Shown one piece after another: positions 11,432 to 21,214 of a DNA stretch of 64,000 nt (position 1 is the stretch's first letter; each line of letters begins with the position of its first letter). The position numbers and the translations under genes are program-made. The stretch spans positions 18,156,938 to 18,220,937 of the forward strand of contig NC_052505.1 of the NCBI RefSeq assembly GCF_014356525.2. The letters are read 5' to 3'. The DNA comes from Nilaparvata lugens (lineage: Eukaryota > Arthropoda > Insecta > Hemiptera > Delphacidae). Below the pieces are notes generated by a model. That model saw nothing but the letters and a program-made list of their open reading frames with translations, had not been told where the DNA came from and ran no database searches.

Positions 11432-12244
11432 AATCTGGTGTGGCGCACTCACACAACTTTCCTTGCCGTTATGAAAATTGATCACCTGACGCTACGGTAG
11501 TGTTCCCGCGCATCACAAGTCTACTATTCAAAGATTAAAGCCAGCTGGTGACAGGGTAATAACACTGGAGACACACGAGGTCTGCTATCTCTTCATAGTG
11601 AATCAACAGTTGCCAATAGTTTGCAATTGGATAATCACATTTTCTCGATTTTCGAGTTTATTTTTAATTTTAGGTGGAAATGTTACTAAACATTAATTTT
11701 AGAGATTCTCATGCTCAATCTATTCCACTAGAAATTTTTTGTTTAAATTGTATCTGAAGCTTGATAATTAAAAATCTAAAATCAAACTTTGCATAGATGA
11801 GGCGGAACTCCTGAAATTTTCACAGATATGGGACTTGTGGCAGTTGATAGAGCTTATCGATGACTATTTCAGGTATAACTTTAATCAGAATCGTTGGAGC
11901 CGTTTCCGAGAAAATCGCGAAAAACCCTGTTTTTGACAACATTTTCGCTATTTTGGCCGCCATCTTGAATCGCATTTGATCGAAATTGTTCGTGTCGGAT
12001 CCTTATATTGTAAGGACCTCACGTTCCAAATTTCAAGTCATTCCGTTAATTGGGAGATGAGATATCGTGTACACAGACGCACATACACTCATATATACAC
12101 ACACACACATACAGACCAATACCCAAAAACCACTTTTTTGGACTCAGGGGACTTTGAAACGTATAGAAATTTAGAAATTGGGGTACCTTAATTTTTTTCG
12201 GAAAGCAATACTTTCCTCACCTATGGTAATAGGGCAAGGGAAGT
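11432..12244 (+). mobile_element. ACTTTCCTTGCC-family element B
   Basis: It begins with AATCTGGTGTGG and CACTCACACA, with ACTTTCCTTGCC at 11456. It ends GGGCAAGGGAAGT at 12244. It follows element A directly in the same orientation. 11432-12110 is the direct counterpart of the inverted 61031-61917 copy. There is no coding capacity. Confidence 0.85.
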
Positions 12245-12246
12245 AC

Positions 12247-12339
12247 TGAAACGTATAGAAAACATGAAATTAGGGTACCTTACATTTTTTTGGAAAGCAA
12301 TACTTTCCTTACCTAAGGTAATAGGGCAAGGAAAGTGAA
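12247..12339 (+). repeat. Extra copy of the element 3' end
   Basis: It repeats about 90 bases of the 3' end of element A: GAAACGTATAGAAAAC, GGGTACCTTA, GGAAAGCAATACTTTCC and GGGCAAGGAAAGT. This makes a third right terminus in tandem. Confidence 0.85.
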
Positions 12340-12879
12340 AATACAATGATAAAAAGCAATATCAATGAAACAATCAACAATCAATTCAAATAATGAAAAT
12401 AACACATGAAAAACCAATAATTGGCATGTTACATAAATTGAAACAGTATCCCCATCGATTACCTCCAAACACCTTACTTCCAACCAAGAGCCAGAAATTT
12501 CGAAATTTTTATCTGTAACCGACACCTGGTTCCCTTAAAACCAAAACCTTTCCAATTGAAGGTTTCCAGAGAATTTCCGTCTGATAATGTCGTCTCTTTT
12601 ATACCAAAAAAGGGTTACCAAGCGACATTGTCGACACACTTTGGTGCAATCCACGACAGTCTGTCAGTATTGGTTGAATATGAAGCATTGGTAATAAAAT
12701 GGATGGAACACTGACAGATAAAAGTGAATTCCACTATCTATCCATTGTCGCCGTTTTAAACCGATTCCAGAACAATGGCTAATCTTTTAACGGCCTATAT
12801 ACATAGTACTGTATACAATGTCTATATCTATTGTCTCGGGATGCTTGAAAGCTGGGCTCCGCCATTAGAGTGAGAGCGG
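12340..12879. other. No recognisable feature
   Basis: AT-rich DNA with no supportable open frame. The 70-codon minus frame at 12313-12525 overlaps a repeat end. Confidence 0.5.
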
Positions 12880-13215
12880 GTCGTTCTATTTTTATCTATT
12901 CAATTAAAAGGAGGCAATTTGGTTTGTAGATAAGCTAACTTCCCCTCTTCCCCTTCCCACTAGTGGATCCAAGCTTGGGGGGGTGAATTAGAAGAATACC
13001 CCCCGTTTAGACGTGAACAGTGTGGTTTGGTTGTAGTAGCTGGCGGGAGGGGGTTTCTTTAAACCAACGGTTTTAAGTCCAGGGACAATGTACCACTACA
13101 ATTGTAACCCTTGTGTGGGGGGGGTGGATAAACCCCTTGAATGGGGGCGACCGTAGTGTGGGATTAATTATTTTTGCCTTAACCACTTTGCAGGGGGTCT
13201 AGTAAAGACCGCTTG
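12880..13215. other. Compositionally odd G/C-homopolymer segment with a linker-like motif
   Basis: Runs of 6-8 G or C (near 12977, 13000, 13116) stand out from the AT-rich surroundings. ACTAGTGGATCCAAGCTT at 12959-12976 stacks SpeI, BamHI and HindIII sites. It could be natural or a cloning or assembly artefact. Confidence 0.5.
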
Positions 13216-13224
13216 TGGTAAATT

Positions 13225-13445
13225 GTTTGTCCCTTATTCGCCCCTCTTCATCATCCTTCTTTTCCTTCTCCTTCATTTCCACTTTCACCTTCCCTCCTCG
13301 TTTATTTCCACATTTTCCTCCTCCTCCTTCACCATCACTTCATCCTCCTTCTTCTCCTTTCCTTCATTCCCACATTCTCCTTCTCCTCCTCCTCATCATC
13401 CTCTACTTCTTCTCTTGTAACTTCTCCTTCTTCTCCACCACAACT
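13225..13445. repeat. Pyrimidine-rich low-complexity tract
   Basis: TTC/CTC/TCC-rich sequence. The first part of the 191-codon frame at 13215-13790 is this tract translated, and the rest crosses a MITE, so it is not a gene. Confidence 0.85.
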
Positions 13446-13532
13446 CCAAGGTGGTTTAAAACTACTCTCAAAGTTAGAATGATGGTTTTCAAACACAATT
13501 TTGTCGTTAGTGTGATTATCTTTGTAGCATTA

Positions 13533-13780
13533 AGCTGCGTACACATATTCGCGCTTCCGACCCGCTCGGAGCACGCTCCTCCCTCGTACCGCCCTCGTAC
13601 CGCCCTAGTACCACCATCGAACTACAGTCGCTCCTCCCACGCACCCATCATGAACGTTACGGAAGATGTTAGATCTTCTCGCGTTCCCCGGTCGAACCAC
13701 TCTTGGACCCCGGTCGATCATCAATCGCTCTGCTGGAGTGACGTTCGGTTGCGGAGCAGAGCGAAAGTCTGTACGCACCT
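13533..13780. mobile_element. PIF/Harbinger-like MITE, 248 bp, copy 1
   Basis: The ends are AGCTGCGTACACA and TCTGTACGCACCT (imperfect inverted repeats), flanked by TTA at 13530-13532 and 13781-13783. It is GC-rich compared with its neighbours and near-identical to 39757-40004, which is also 248 bases. The three-base T(W)A duplication and the termini suggest the PIF/Harbinger group. Confidence 0.85.
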
Positions 13781-13789
13781 TTATAGATG

Positions 13790-14130
13790 AAACATAGCAT
13801 GCTATCTTATGCTATTTTTCCTCTATAATAGGCCTAGCATTCAGAGATTTGACTTTTTTGTTTGTGTAATAATATTTGAAGCATCTCTTTCTAAAAATTT
13901 GAAATGCTTTTCCAAGAAAATTTAGAAGCTTTTAGAATATAATATATAGTTTTATCACTGTCCTACTACTTACAAGTACGAAACACATGGAGTAGGCCTA
14001 TTTGGAAGCATCGCCCTTGGACTCACCTGTAAAGAAGAGATAATACATTTTTATTGTATGGATACATTTATTGTATGGATAAATTTATTTGATGATACAT
14101 CGAAACAATCGATATATTACATTATATGAA
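13790..14130. other. No recognisable feature
   Basis: AT-rich, with a small duplication of TTTATTGTATGGAT near 14049-14080. Confidence 0.5.
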
Positions 14131-14149
14131 ATAATAAAACAATAATAGA

Positions 14150-14245
14150 CTACAAATTGTAAAGTGACTACTAGTTTCGGTGATAACACCACCGTCAGGT
14201 TATAAAAATAAATTTCCAATAAAATTTGTATTCTTGTTTCATCAT
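14150..14245 (-). repeat. Short repeat with ACCGAAAC core
   Basis: On the minus strand 14197-14174 reads TGACGGTGGTGTTATCACCG followed by AAAC, followed in turn by TAGTAGTC. The core resembles that of the inverted dimers at 41.2 and 56.1 kb, although the flanks differ. Confidence 0.5.
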
Positions 14246-14349
14246 TTTATTAAATTCAAAGGGTACTATAATTCTATTCTATATAATTACATTATATGAA
14301 TATGGACCTATAGTATACTCATAGCGATATAAGTGTTAGTAGTAGTATA

Positions 14350-14460
14350 GTATATTGAATGAAAAAGACTAAGAAATTGTCAAAAGCCACAGATTCATTG
14401 ATACTTAGAAAGACTGGTTTCGGTTATTACACCATTGTCAATCTCTGATAAACTAAAACT
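14350..14460 (-). repeat. Monomer of the ~95-bp inverted-dimer family
   Basis: GAATGAAAAAGACTAAGAAA, a TTGATACTTAGAAAGAC block and TTACACCATTGTCAATCTC match one half of the inverted dimers at 41138 and 56084. Confidence 0.75.
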
Positions 14461-14530
14461 AAATACAAAGCAGCAGAATTTAGTATTGTAGTATAGTATA
14501 GCAAGAACATATTTCAGTAGTTATAAAAAT

Positions 14531-14763
14531 GATGGCAAATCAAATGACTGATCTATTTTCATGATAAAAGAAGCTGTATTTGAAGGTGAAATATAATCAC
14601 AGACAAATATATTGGAGTTTGGGAAGCTAACAGTGAAGGATGTATAATGAAAAGAAGATGACTAGAGCTTAGTGATTTGAAAATGGCAAATGAAATGCTT
14701 GATCGATTTGCATGAAAAGGAGCTGTGTATTAAATATGGAAATATAATCAGTGGCAAATATAT
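14531..14763 (+). repeat. About 150-bp tandem host repeat, interrupted on the right
   Basis: 14531-14660 and 14683-14763 are diverged copies sharing ATGGCAAATGAAATG, GAAATATAATCA and CAAATATAT. The second copy continues after the piggyBac-like insertion at 15419 with ATATAAGAGTTTG and a GGAGGATGTATCATGAA block. Confidence 0.65.
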
Positions 14764-15418
14764 CCCTGAAGAGACACACTGGGGTGTTTCACACCCCAAA
14801 TTTTTTTTCTGTTCTGCAGTTGACAATATCAAACAGATGGGAATTTATGCCCAGTCTAAATTAGGTTTGTAGTATTGTCAACTACTCTCCACCATTTCCA
14901 GTCAGTAATAGTATTCTACAAGGTCACCAGCTCATCTTGTTCTTCGTTTGGGGTGTCTAACACCCCAGAGTGTCTTTTACGTAGGACTTTTATCAAACAC
15001 TTTTATTACAAAGATTTACTTGTATTGTCACTACGAATGTGGTATGGGATGATGGATCAGATTGGAATACATGCTATGATTCTCTACAACTTGAGATTCA
15101 AAACAATAAAATGAAGAGACGTGAGTTTTTGATGAAGTTGTCATTGGCAATGATCAAGCCATCCGTTCAAACCGGATTAGGAGCTCCAACACTTGGCGGA
15201 ACATACGTACTTCTAAAATTAGTATAAATATTGATAAGCAGTGCTTTACTTTTAATTTTTGTATGCACTTGGAACAAAAATAATTAATAAATGATGAAGT
15301 ATGGTCTAAGTACTTGTTTTTTTCATATTTTTCAAAGAAAAAAGCAAAACTAAATTGGGGTGTTCAACACCCCAGTGTGTCTACTGTGTTAGCATAAAGA
15401 AAGTGTGTCTCTGTAGGG
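14764..15418 (+). mobile_element. piggyBac-like non-autonomous element
   Basis: The termini are CCCTGAAGAGACACAC at 14764 and, at the right end, a sequence whose complement is CCCTACAGAGACACAC. CCC termini are typical of piggyBac. Just inside each end is a short dyad GGGGTGTT..ACACCCC (14783 and 15357), and a third lies at 14950. The flanking AT-rich duplication (ATAT) is not the canonical TTAA. The interior holds a transposase C-terminal remnant at 15035-15226. Confidence 0.72.
15035..15226 (+). pseudogene. piggyBac (PGBD-type) transposase C-terminal remnant, frameshifted
   Basis: The first part reads RMWYGMMDQIGIHAMILYNL, which fits the piggyBac transposase block in which a strand-helix follows the third catalytic Asp region. 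The frame closes at 15112-15114. The neighbouring frame continues KMKRREFLMKLSLAMIKP and ends at 15225-15227. Together they look like one C-terminal stretch of about 65 residues with a single frameshift near 15105. The rest of the transposase, including the catalytic Asp residues, is absent. Family assignment rests on my recognition of the pattern. A profile search against DDE_Tnp_1_7 would settle it. Confidence 0.6.
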
Positions 15419-15740
15419 ATATATAAGAGTTTGTAGAGTTGACAGTGGAGGATGTATCATGAAGGGAGGATAAGCTACATAATCACTAGTCAATATGTGA
15501 AACTACAAACTACATCATGAATGAATGAGATAACTTGATGCATACAAAGTAGGAAGTACAGTACTTATATCAGTGTAGTATTGGGCGAAAACCAGTTTTC
15601 AGTGAGCTAGTTCAAGGACGTACTCTGAAGTCAAGGCCAAATGCAAATTCACTTTTCACGAACACATTTCCCAAACGGTCTAGCTGGACACCTTTCCAAG
15701 GGGACTACTGACAGAACGTTACTAACTCACTTCATTTAAA

Positions 15741-15970
15741 ATATAAATGGATGAAACTCGCACTTTACTGAATTGAAAATGTGAAATATTGACTGGAAAT
15801 TGTAACTTTTGATATATTATATAAATAAATGAAACTCACTATTTACTGAATTGAAAATGTGAAATTTGAACTGGAAATTGTAACTTTTGATATATTATAT
15901 AAATAAATGAAACTCACTATTTACTGAATTGAAAATGTGAAATTTGAACTGGAAATTGTAACTTTTGATA
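15741..15970. repeat. 78-bp tandem array, 3 units left of the Helitron
   Basis: Units marked by GAAACTC at 15752, 15831 and 15909 have a period of 78-79. Each contains TTTACTGAATTGAAAATG, CTGGAAATTGTAACTTTTG and ATATTATATAAATAAATG. The array resumes at 16696. Confidence 0.92.
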
Positions 15971-16695
15971 TCTATATTCTATATAATTATATAAAAGCGA
16001 AATGGCACTCACTGACTGACTGACTGACTGACTGACTGACTGACTGACTGACTCACTCACTCACTCACTCGCAGAACTAAAAATCTACCGGACCAAAAAC
16101 GTTCAAATTTGGTAGGTATGTTCAGTTAACCCTTTAGAGGCGCACTAAGAAATCTTTTGGCAATATTTTAACTCTAAGGGTGGTTTTTAAGGGTTTAAAG
16201 TTCGTCTTTTAGCATGTATATTCTTCTTATTCTCTTAATTATAATTGAAAAAAGGCCATACCATATGTTAATATAGAACTATGATCTAGAGAGAGTACCT
16301 CTTCGAAACAGTTGTTAACTGGTAACTAAATTGATAATTTTGTCAGGTTGGCATTAACTTGAGTTGATTTTGTTAGGTTGGCACCAAGTTGAAGATTGAA
16401 ATGCATTTATCAAGGAAAAATTGATTGGGCACTGCTACTTCAATCAGAGCTATTCCTGGGGAATATTATATTACTAGCCGTCAGGCTCGCTTCGCTTGCC
16501 ATATCCGTTTAGCCAGACGTTTAGTCTGGACCCCCGACTGGATCGTCCTAACATATGATAAAGATGCTCAAATGAAAAATGCAGGCGAGCGAAGCGAGCC
16601 GGCTGATCTTATTCTTGGACGATCCAGTCGGGGGTCCAGGGGGCGGAGCCCCCTGGCTAGACGGATATGGCGAGCGAAGCGAGCCTGACGGCTAG
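15971..16695 (+). mobile_element. Non-autonomous Helitron, 725 bp
   Basis: It starts TCTATATTC with AAAAGCGAAATGGCACTCAC nearby and ends with the small hairpin AGCC-TGAC-GGCT followed by AG, giving a CTAG end. It sits between A (15970) and T (16696) with no target duplication, as Helitrons do. Joining 15970 to 16696 restores the tandem-array unit exactly (TTTTGATA + TATTATATAAA). There is no Rep/helicase. A TGAC microsatellite lies at 16010-16055. The inverted relative is at 61932-62561. Confidence 0.95.
16474..16530 (-). repeat. Second, inverted Helitron 3' terminus inside the Helitron
   Basis: TACTAGCCGTCAGGCTCGC through CCATATCCGT is the reverse complement of the true 3' end at 16655-16697. 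The 61-kb relative keeps the inner part of this segment (62069-62125). Confidence 0.85.
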
Positions 16696-16770
16696 TATTA
16701 TATAAATAAATGAAACTCACTCTTTACTGAATTTGAAAATGTGAAATTTGAACTGGAAATTGTATCTTTG
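16696..16770. repeat. 78-bp array, unit right of the Helitron
   Basis: It continues the 15741 array: ATAAATAAATGAAACTCACT, CTGAATTTGAAAATGTG and CTGGAAATTGT. Confidence 0.92.
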
Positions 16771-16864
16771 TAGATCCTTAAGTCTTTTAACTCAAGAGCT
16801 TCCAGTGAATTCGATTGAAATCCGACTCCAACTTTGTCTAAGATTGTCTTAAGATTAAGACTAA

Positions 16865-17052
16865 GGCTGTTCACACACCGATTAGTCAAGACAAGACTAG
16901 TCACGTTTAGTCACAATACTTCACATAGTTTCTTATGGAGTCATGTCTAATTGCAATGACTAATCAGTGTGTGTTGCGTCATAAGCAGCAATGTGAAGTA
17001 TTGTGACTAAACGTGACTAGTCTTGTCATGACTAATCGGTGTGTGAACAGCC
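16865..17052. mobile_element. MITE with ~64-bp terminal inverted repeats
   Basis: The ends are GGCTGTTCACACACCGATTA and its complement at 17033-17052. The arms continue through GACTAGTCACGTTTAGTCAC and CAATACTTCACAT. TAA precedes the left end and GAA follows the right, consistent with a decayed 3-base duplication. Confidence 0.85.
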
Positions 17053-17276
17053 GAAGATTTAACTAAGATTGTCTATCATCCCAAGTTGATAAATAAAACT
17101 TGTGATGAAACCACCAACATTACAGTTTGAGATAATCAATTTTGTTGCAAAAACAAGTAATATTCTTTAGGTATTATTTTCGGTTTATACTTCTGTCTCC
17201 AATATTTTTTCTGGTTGAGAGATTGGAAATGGTTGATTCCACAGGTATAGTTTTTGAGAAAGTTACATTTCGTAGT

Positions 17277-17700
17277 TTTCATTTTGAAAAAAAAGTTCCA
17301 GAGCCGGTTTCCGAGCTCGGGATTTGGCTAAGTTCAAGACTTTAAACAGCTGAAGTAAGAAAATTGGCTTTCCGAAACTGGGCGTAGTCGTAGTCATTGC
17401 CAAAGTCAAGTTTGAATTAAATTTCAAAAAATTGGAAAATTAAACACAAAATGAAATAAAGAGAAAATAGTGTAAAGTTTCAGCTATTTTGAATTATTTA
17501 GAAATATTTAATTTCGTCAAGGGAAAACGTTTCCAATTATAGAAATGAGAAAATAAAAACTGCGATTATTGTTATAAAAATTGTGACTACGCCCCGTTTT
17601 AGAAAGCTAATTTTCTTACTCCAGCTGTTTAAAGTCTAGAACTTAGCCAAATCCCGAGCTCGGAAACCCGCTCTGAAACTTTTCTTTCAAAATGGAAACA
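17277..17700. mobile_element. Fold-back element with ~120-bp arms
   Basis: 17277-17398 and 17582-17700 are imperfect reverse complements that share CCGAGCTCGGGATTTGGCTA, AACAGCTG, AAGTAAGAAAATT and GGGCGTAGTC. The spacer of about 180 bases is AT-rich and non-coding. The 67-codon frame at 17142-17345 is not a gene. Confidence 0.85.
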
Positions 17701-17708
17701 ACGATAGA

Positions 17709-17865
17709 ATGTTAATAACTCAATCCTTTTAAATTCTATTAGATTAAAAGGAGCTTGACAAGCACATATGTTCATCATGTGTATGATAACTTATATTCAA
17801 TCTAATAAAATCTATAAGGATTAAGTTATTAACATTTTGTTAATAACTTTGGTGTAAACGCAGCT
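17709..17865 (-). mobile_element. PIF/Harbinger-like MITE, partial, relative of 4327
   Basis: The right terminus GGTGTAAACGCAGCT is followed by TTA. The interior has paired TTAATAACTCAATCC and GGATTAAGTTATTAAC blocks. The left outer terminus is missing. Confidence 0.7.
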
Positions 17866-17869
17866 TTAG

Positions 17870-18479
17870 TCTATGAAATTAACCTCTCAAAAATTGATAG
17901 GTTCAAATTCTATATTGTAGCTGTTTTGACTTGGGTCCTCTTTTATTACCTGTAATGAAGATTGTCAATCATTTTTCAATCAACGAATAAACTATCGTAA
18001 ATATCGACAGTTCAATTTCAAAATCGATTACTAACCAACAAAGACAAGCGTCTACAGTTTCTAAACAACAGTTATCAAATTTACGGTGCCATTATATACA
18101 GTTCAACGAAAACTCAGGACAGATATAGAGATTTTCACTTCATAATTGGTTGAACCGGAACATCCATGTTATGAATAAGGAATTCTGGGAGTAAGGATTG
18201 AATATCGCTCACTATACATGCTTTGCTTGTTGTCCATTATGGAATTCACACATGTTTCTGGTCAAAGTACAAATAATTGAATTTGCTGGAATTCGATTGC
18301 CAACTCGCCACAGGATTCTATTACCATTGAATCATTCGATTGTAAATTGATGAGTTCAAAACGTACGTTTTGTTTCAAAATCGAATATACAAATCGAAAT
18401 ATACGTAGTTATAGGATGGTATAAATCGGTAACTATATAGTGCATGGAGTAGAGATATCGTTTAGAGATGCCTGTACCT
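17870..18479. other. No recognisable feature
   Basis: AT-rich, with no gene or repeat I can support. Confidence 0.5.
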
Positions 18480-18486
18480 GTAGTGA

Positions 18487-18684
18487 CATAGCCACCTCTA
18501 ATACAAGGCCCCGGCCTACGATATTGCATCGTCGCAGTGTAGTCCTAGAATCTAATGCATGATTGGTGAAAAAGATTTTTAAAAATATCAGCTGATCTTT
18601 TTCACCAATCATGTATTAGACTCTAGGCCTACACTGCGACGTTGCAATATCGTAGGCCAGGGCCTTGTATTAGAGGTGGCTATG
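18487..18684. mobile_element. Hairpin MITE, 198 bp, with 7-bp target duplication
   Basis: CATAGCCACCTCTAATACAA at 18487 and its complement at the right end form arms of about 90 bases meeting near GATTGGTGAAAAAGAT. GTAGTGA occurs at 18480-18486 and 18685-18691 as a target duplication. Confidence 0.92.
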
Positions 18685-18789
18685 GTAGTGATCATTAGTC
18701 TGTGTATACACTTACTGTTGACTTTTATTTTAAATCTCATGAACATGGCTGGCTGTTTGAGAAGCAAAATCGCAAAGAATTAAACATTA

Positions 18790-19335
18790 TGTGGCGGAGA
18801 AAAAAAAAGTTAGAAGGTTGATGGAACGTGTGACAGTGAGAGATGAAAGAGAGAGGAGTAGTAAGATGGTGAGGAGAAAAACCTCCTGAGGATGGAATAG
18901 GGGGGAAAGGAAAATATATAACGGAAATGATGAGAAATAGAAGGGAAAGGAGGAAGATATAGGATAGAGGAGAGAATCGAAAGCAGAAATTAGTTTGAAG
19001 GAAATGAGTGGAAAGCAGAGTGAGATGAAATATGAGGAATAGAATGATCGTAGTTTCAAGTGGTAGGAGGGGGTGATAGAGCAAAAGAAGTAGAAGAATA
19101 AGAAAAAGATGAAGAAGGAAAGGATAAAGAAAAATAAGAAGAAGTAGAAGAAGAAGAAGAAGAAGAAGAAGACGAAGAAGAAGAAGAAGAAGAAGAAGAA
19201 GAAGAAGAAGAAGAAGAAGAAGAAGAAGAAGAAGAAGAAGAAGAAGAAGAAGAGGAAGACGAAGAAGAAGGAGAAGAAGAAGAAGAAGAAGACAAAGAAA
19301 AAGGAGAAAGAGAGGGAGGAGGAGTAAGAGAAGGA
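18790..19335. repeat. Purine-rich tract with a (GAA)n core
   Basis: (GAA)n runs from about 19140 to 19295 inside a broader A/G-rich stretch. The 188- and 189-codon minus-strand frames are its translation. Confidence 0.9.
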
Positions 19336-19339
19336 GGAA

Positions 19340-20200
19340 GAGAATATGAACAAAAAGTTAGAAATTGATAATTCATAGAAAAATGGTTAAGAAATTGAAA
19401 ACTCTGAAGTTTGAGGCAAAACAACACATGGAGAAGAAACGCAAGAAAAATGAGTTTAATAAGAAAAGAATAACAGGATGGAACCAACAAAGTACTCGTA
19501 TGACTGGATGAGTAAAAGAGGGAGACAGATATATTGGTTATATCATTCCACTGATCCCATCCAAACTCCGTTAGAGATAGAGATTGAGATAGAGTTTGAG
19601 ATAGAGCATCATCTCCAACCGCCATATTGGAAACAATTTGTTACACCTGTTCAGGCAATATCTATTTTGATCGGCCTGTCGGTTCAATACGATGAAAATT
19701 GTATTGACAATGTAATTCACCGGTATTGACAATGCAATACAAAATTGACAATGTGAACTGGGCGACTCACCCGCAAAGCGAATTGCACACGTTAAACCGA
19801 AATGTGAGCAAAATTGCAAATTGTAACCACAGAGAATAGAATATAATCTATACATACTATACTCCTCGATTGTAATGCGCTTCCCGAACATTGACCGTTA
19901 AGTGTTTGTGTTTTGTTTCGATGCGAAAGTTGGTGAAGAATTGGAAAGTCGCACATAACCTTTATTTGGACAATTTATTTTATGAAATTGGGATGGAAAG
20001 AAGTTTTTGACTGTAGTCTGTCCTTAAGTTGATTGTAGATGATGAATAAATAAAAATAGATAAATATATAAATAAATGAATAAATATGACAACAAATCAC
20101 AAATGACATGTTGCAGTATCTGAAGCTATTCCTGTTGTGGGTTGAATGATAATATAGTTCAAGAGCAGCATACTGTCGCTTATAAGTTTTAAGAGATGTT
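19340..20200. other. No gene; minor repeats only
   Basis: It holds GAGATAGA repeats near 19575-19600 and ATTGACAATG three times between 19700 and 19755. Open frames of 83 and 106 codons overlap each other on opposite strands and show no recognisable features. Confidence 0.5.
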
Positions 20201-20210
20201 TTAGTTCAAT

Positions 20211-20475
20211 ACAATTCAATTCAATATGAGTGGCCGTAGTCGAGTGGATCAGATGCTGGCTTTATGATTCAGAGGCCCGGGTTCAAATCCCGGCCCGGGG
20301 CAAGATATTTATCTCGGGCCACTCCCGTGTTTCGGATGGACACGTTAAGCCGTCGGTCCCGGGCTGCCTAAAAAGCAGTCGTTAGGTCATGTCAGAGGCC
20401 CTGAAATTGATCAGTTGCGACCTGAAAACTCTGACACCAGACCTGAGCCAGCCAGGTCACTCGATATTATTATTA
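20211..20475 (+). mobile_element. tRNA-derived SINE
   Basis: The head contains a consensus-perfect pol III box A (TAGTCGAGTGG at 20236) and box B (GTTCAAATC at 20281), but the acceptor stem does not pair, so it is not a working tRNA. The body has GGATGGACACGTTAAGCCG and a TCGGTCCCGGGCTGCC block. The tail is (ATT)n. TTAGTTCAAT occurs at 20201-20210 and 20476-20485 as a 10-base target duplication. Confidence 0.88.
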
Positions 20476-20489
20476 TTAGTTCAATGAAT

Positions 20490-20754
20490 AGCTGCTACGG
20501 TTATGCTACATGAAATAAGTGGTCACCCCATTACAGAAGTTCTAATCTCAAACCATTAAGAATGAAAAGTGCTGAAATTGGGCGAGTGGATAAAATAGCT
20601 TTTCAAGTATTGAATAAGAAAGTTTTCCATATTAATGTCAACTTCAATATCAATTTCATTATTGATACTTCAGAACTTTCTTATTTCCTGGTTACCACAA
20701 ATGAAAACAGCCCTTACATTGGAACCAGATAACTCAATTAATATACTGAAATTA
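20490..20754. other. No recognisable feature
   Basis: Short AT-rich interval between the SINE and the next repeat. Confidence 0.5.
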
Positions 20755-21214
20755 CTGAAATAGTATCTCAAGTCACAAGGACGGGAAGGGCCGTTTCGCA
20801 GGCGAGAATGATGTTTCATTCGAGCACTGCAAAAGACATCCACGTCCAATTAACTTGCACTATTTTTTGTCATAATAATCTAGAAAAGAATAATTGAGAA
20901 ACAGAAAACATTACCTGCTTGTGCTGAAGTTACTACACATGCATTCTATAAACATAACCTAGTTTACAAGTTTCGAATCAGGAATTTCTTGATTGAAATT
21001 GACAAAAATTCGACCTGGAGCGCTAAAAGGCCGCTTTAGGAACAGTTTTGCAGTTCCAATTTCGGAGCTAGGAAACATACTCGACTATAAAGAAAACATA
21101 TGATTTTATTACAGTATAGTATGCTGTAATGAGAATCATATGTTTATTTGTTCTACAATCAGCTGTTCACCGGCTTGATTTCATGGATGTAAAACAGCTG
21201 AAATTGAATGACTA
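20755..21214 (-). repeat. Dispersed repeat, copy 2, interrupted by the LTR element
   Basis: Inverted copy of 2680-3045 with the same hairpin (CATATGATT...CAGCATACT variant at 21100-21150), GAGCGCTAAAAGG and GGACGGGAAGGG. It runs to 21214 and resumes past the LTR element at 28868 (TGACAAAA), which shows the repeat was the insertion target. Confidence 0.8.
21211..21214. other. LTR element target-site duplication, left (ACTA)
   Basis: ACTA directly before the TGTGCC terminus. It matches 28864-28867. Confidence 0.85.

Noticed and set aside
13215..13790. 191-codon plus-strand frame
   Set aside because: The first half is a pyrimidine tract and the second half crosses a MITE that recurs at 39.8 kb.
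14174..14200. Hammerhead ribozyme core in the inverted-dimer repeats
   Set aside because: TGAC...CCGAAAC followed by ACTAGTAGTC looks like a hammerhead with a minimal stem III, but an extra T separates the CUGANGA-like box from stem II, A9 is altered and stem I does not pair. It is not supportable without a covariance search.
20228..20300. Functional tRNA gene
   Set aside because: Boxes A and B are good, but no acceptor stem forms, and the body and ATT tail are those of a SINE.
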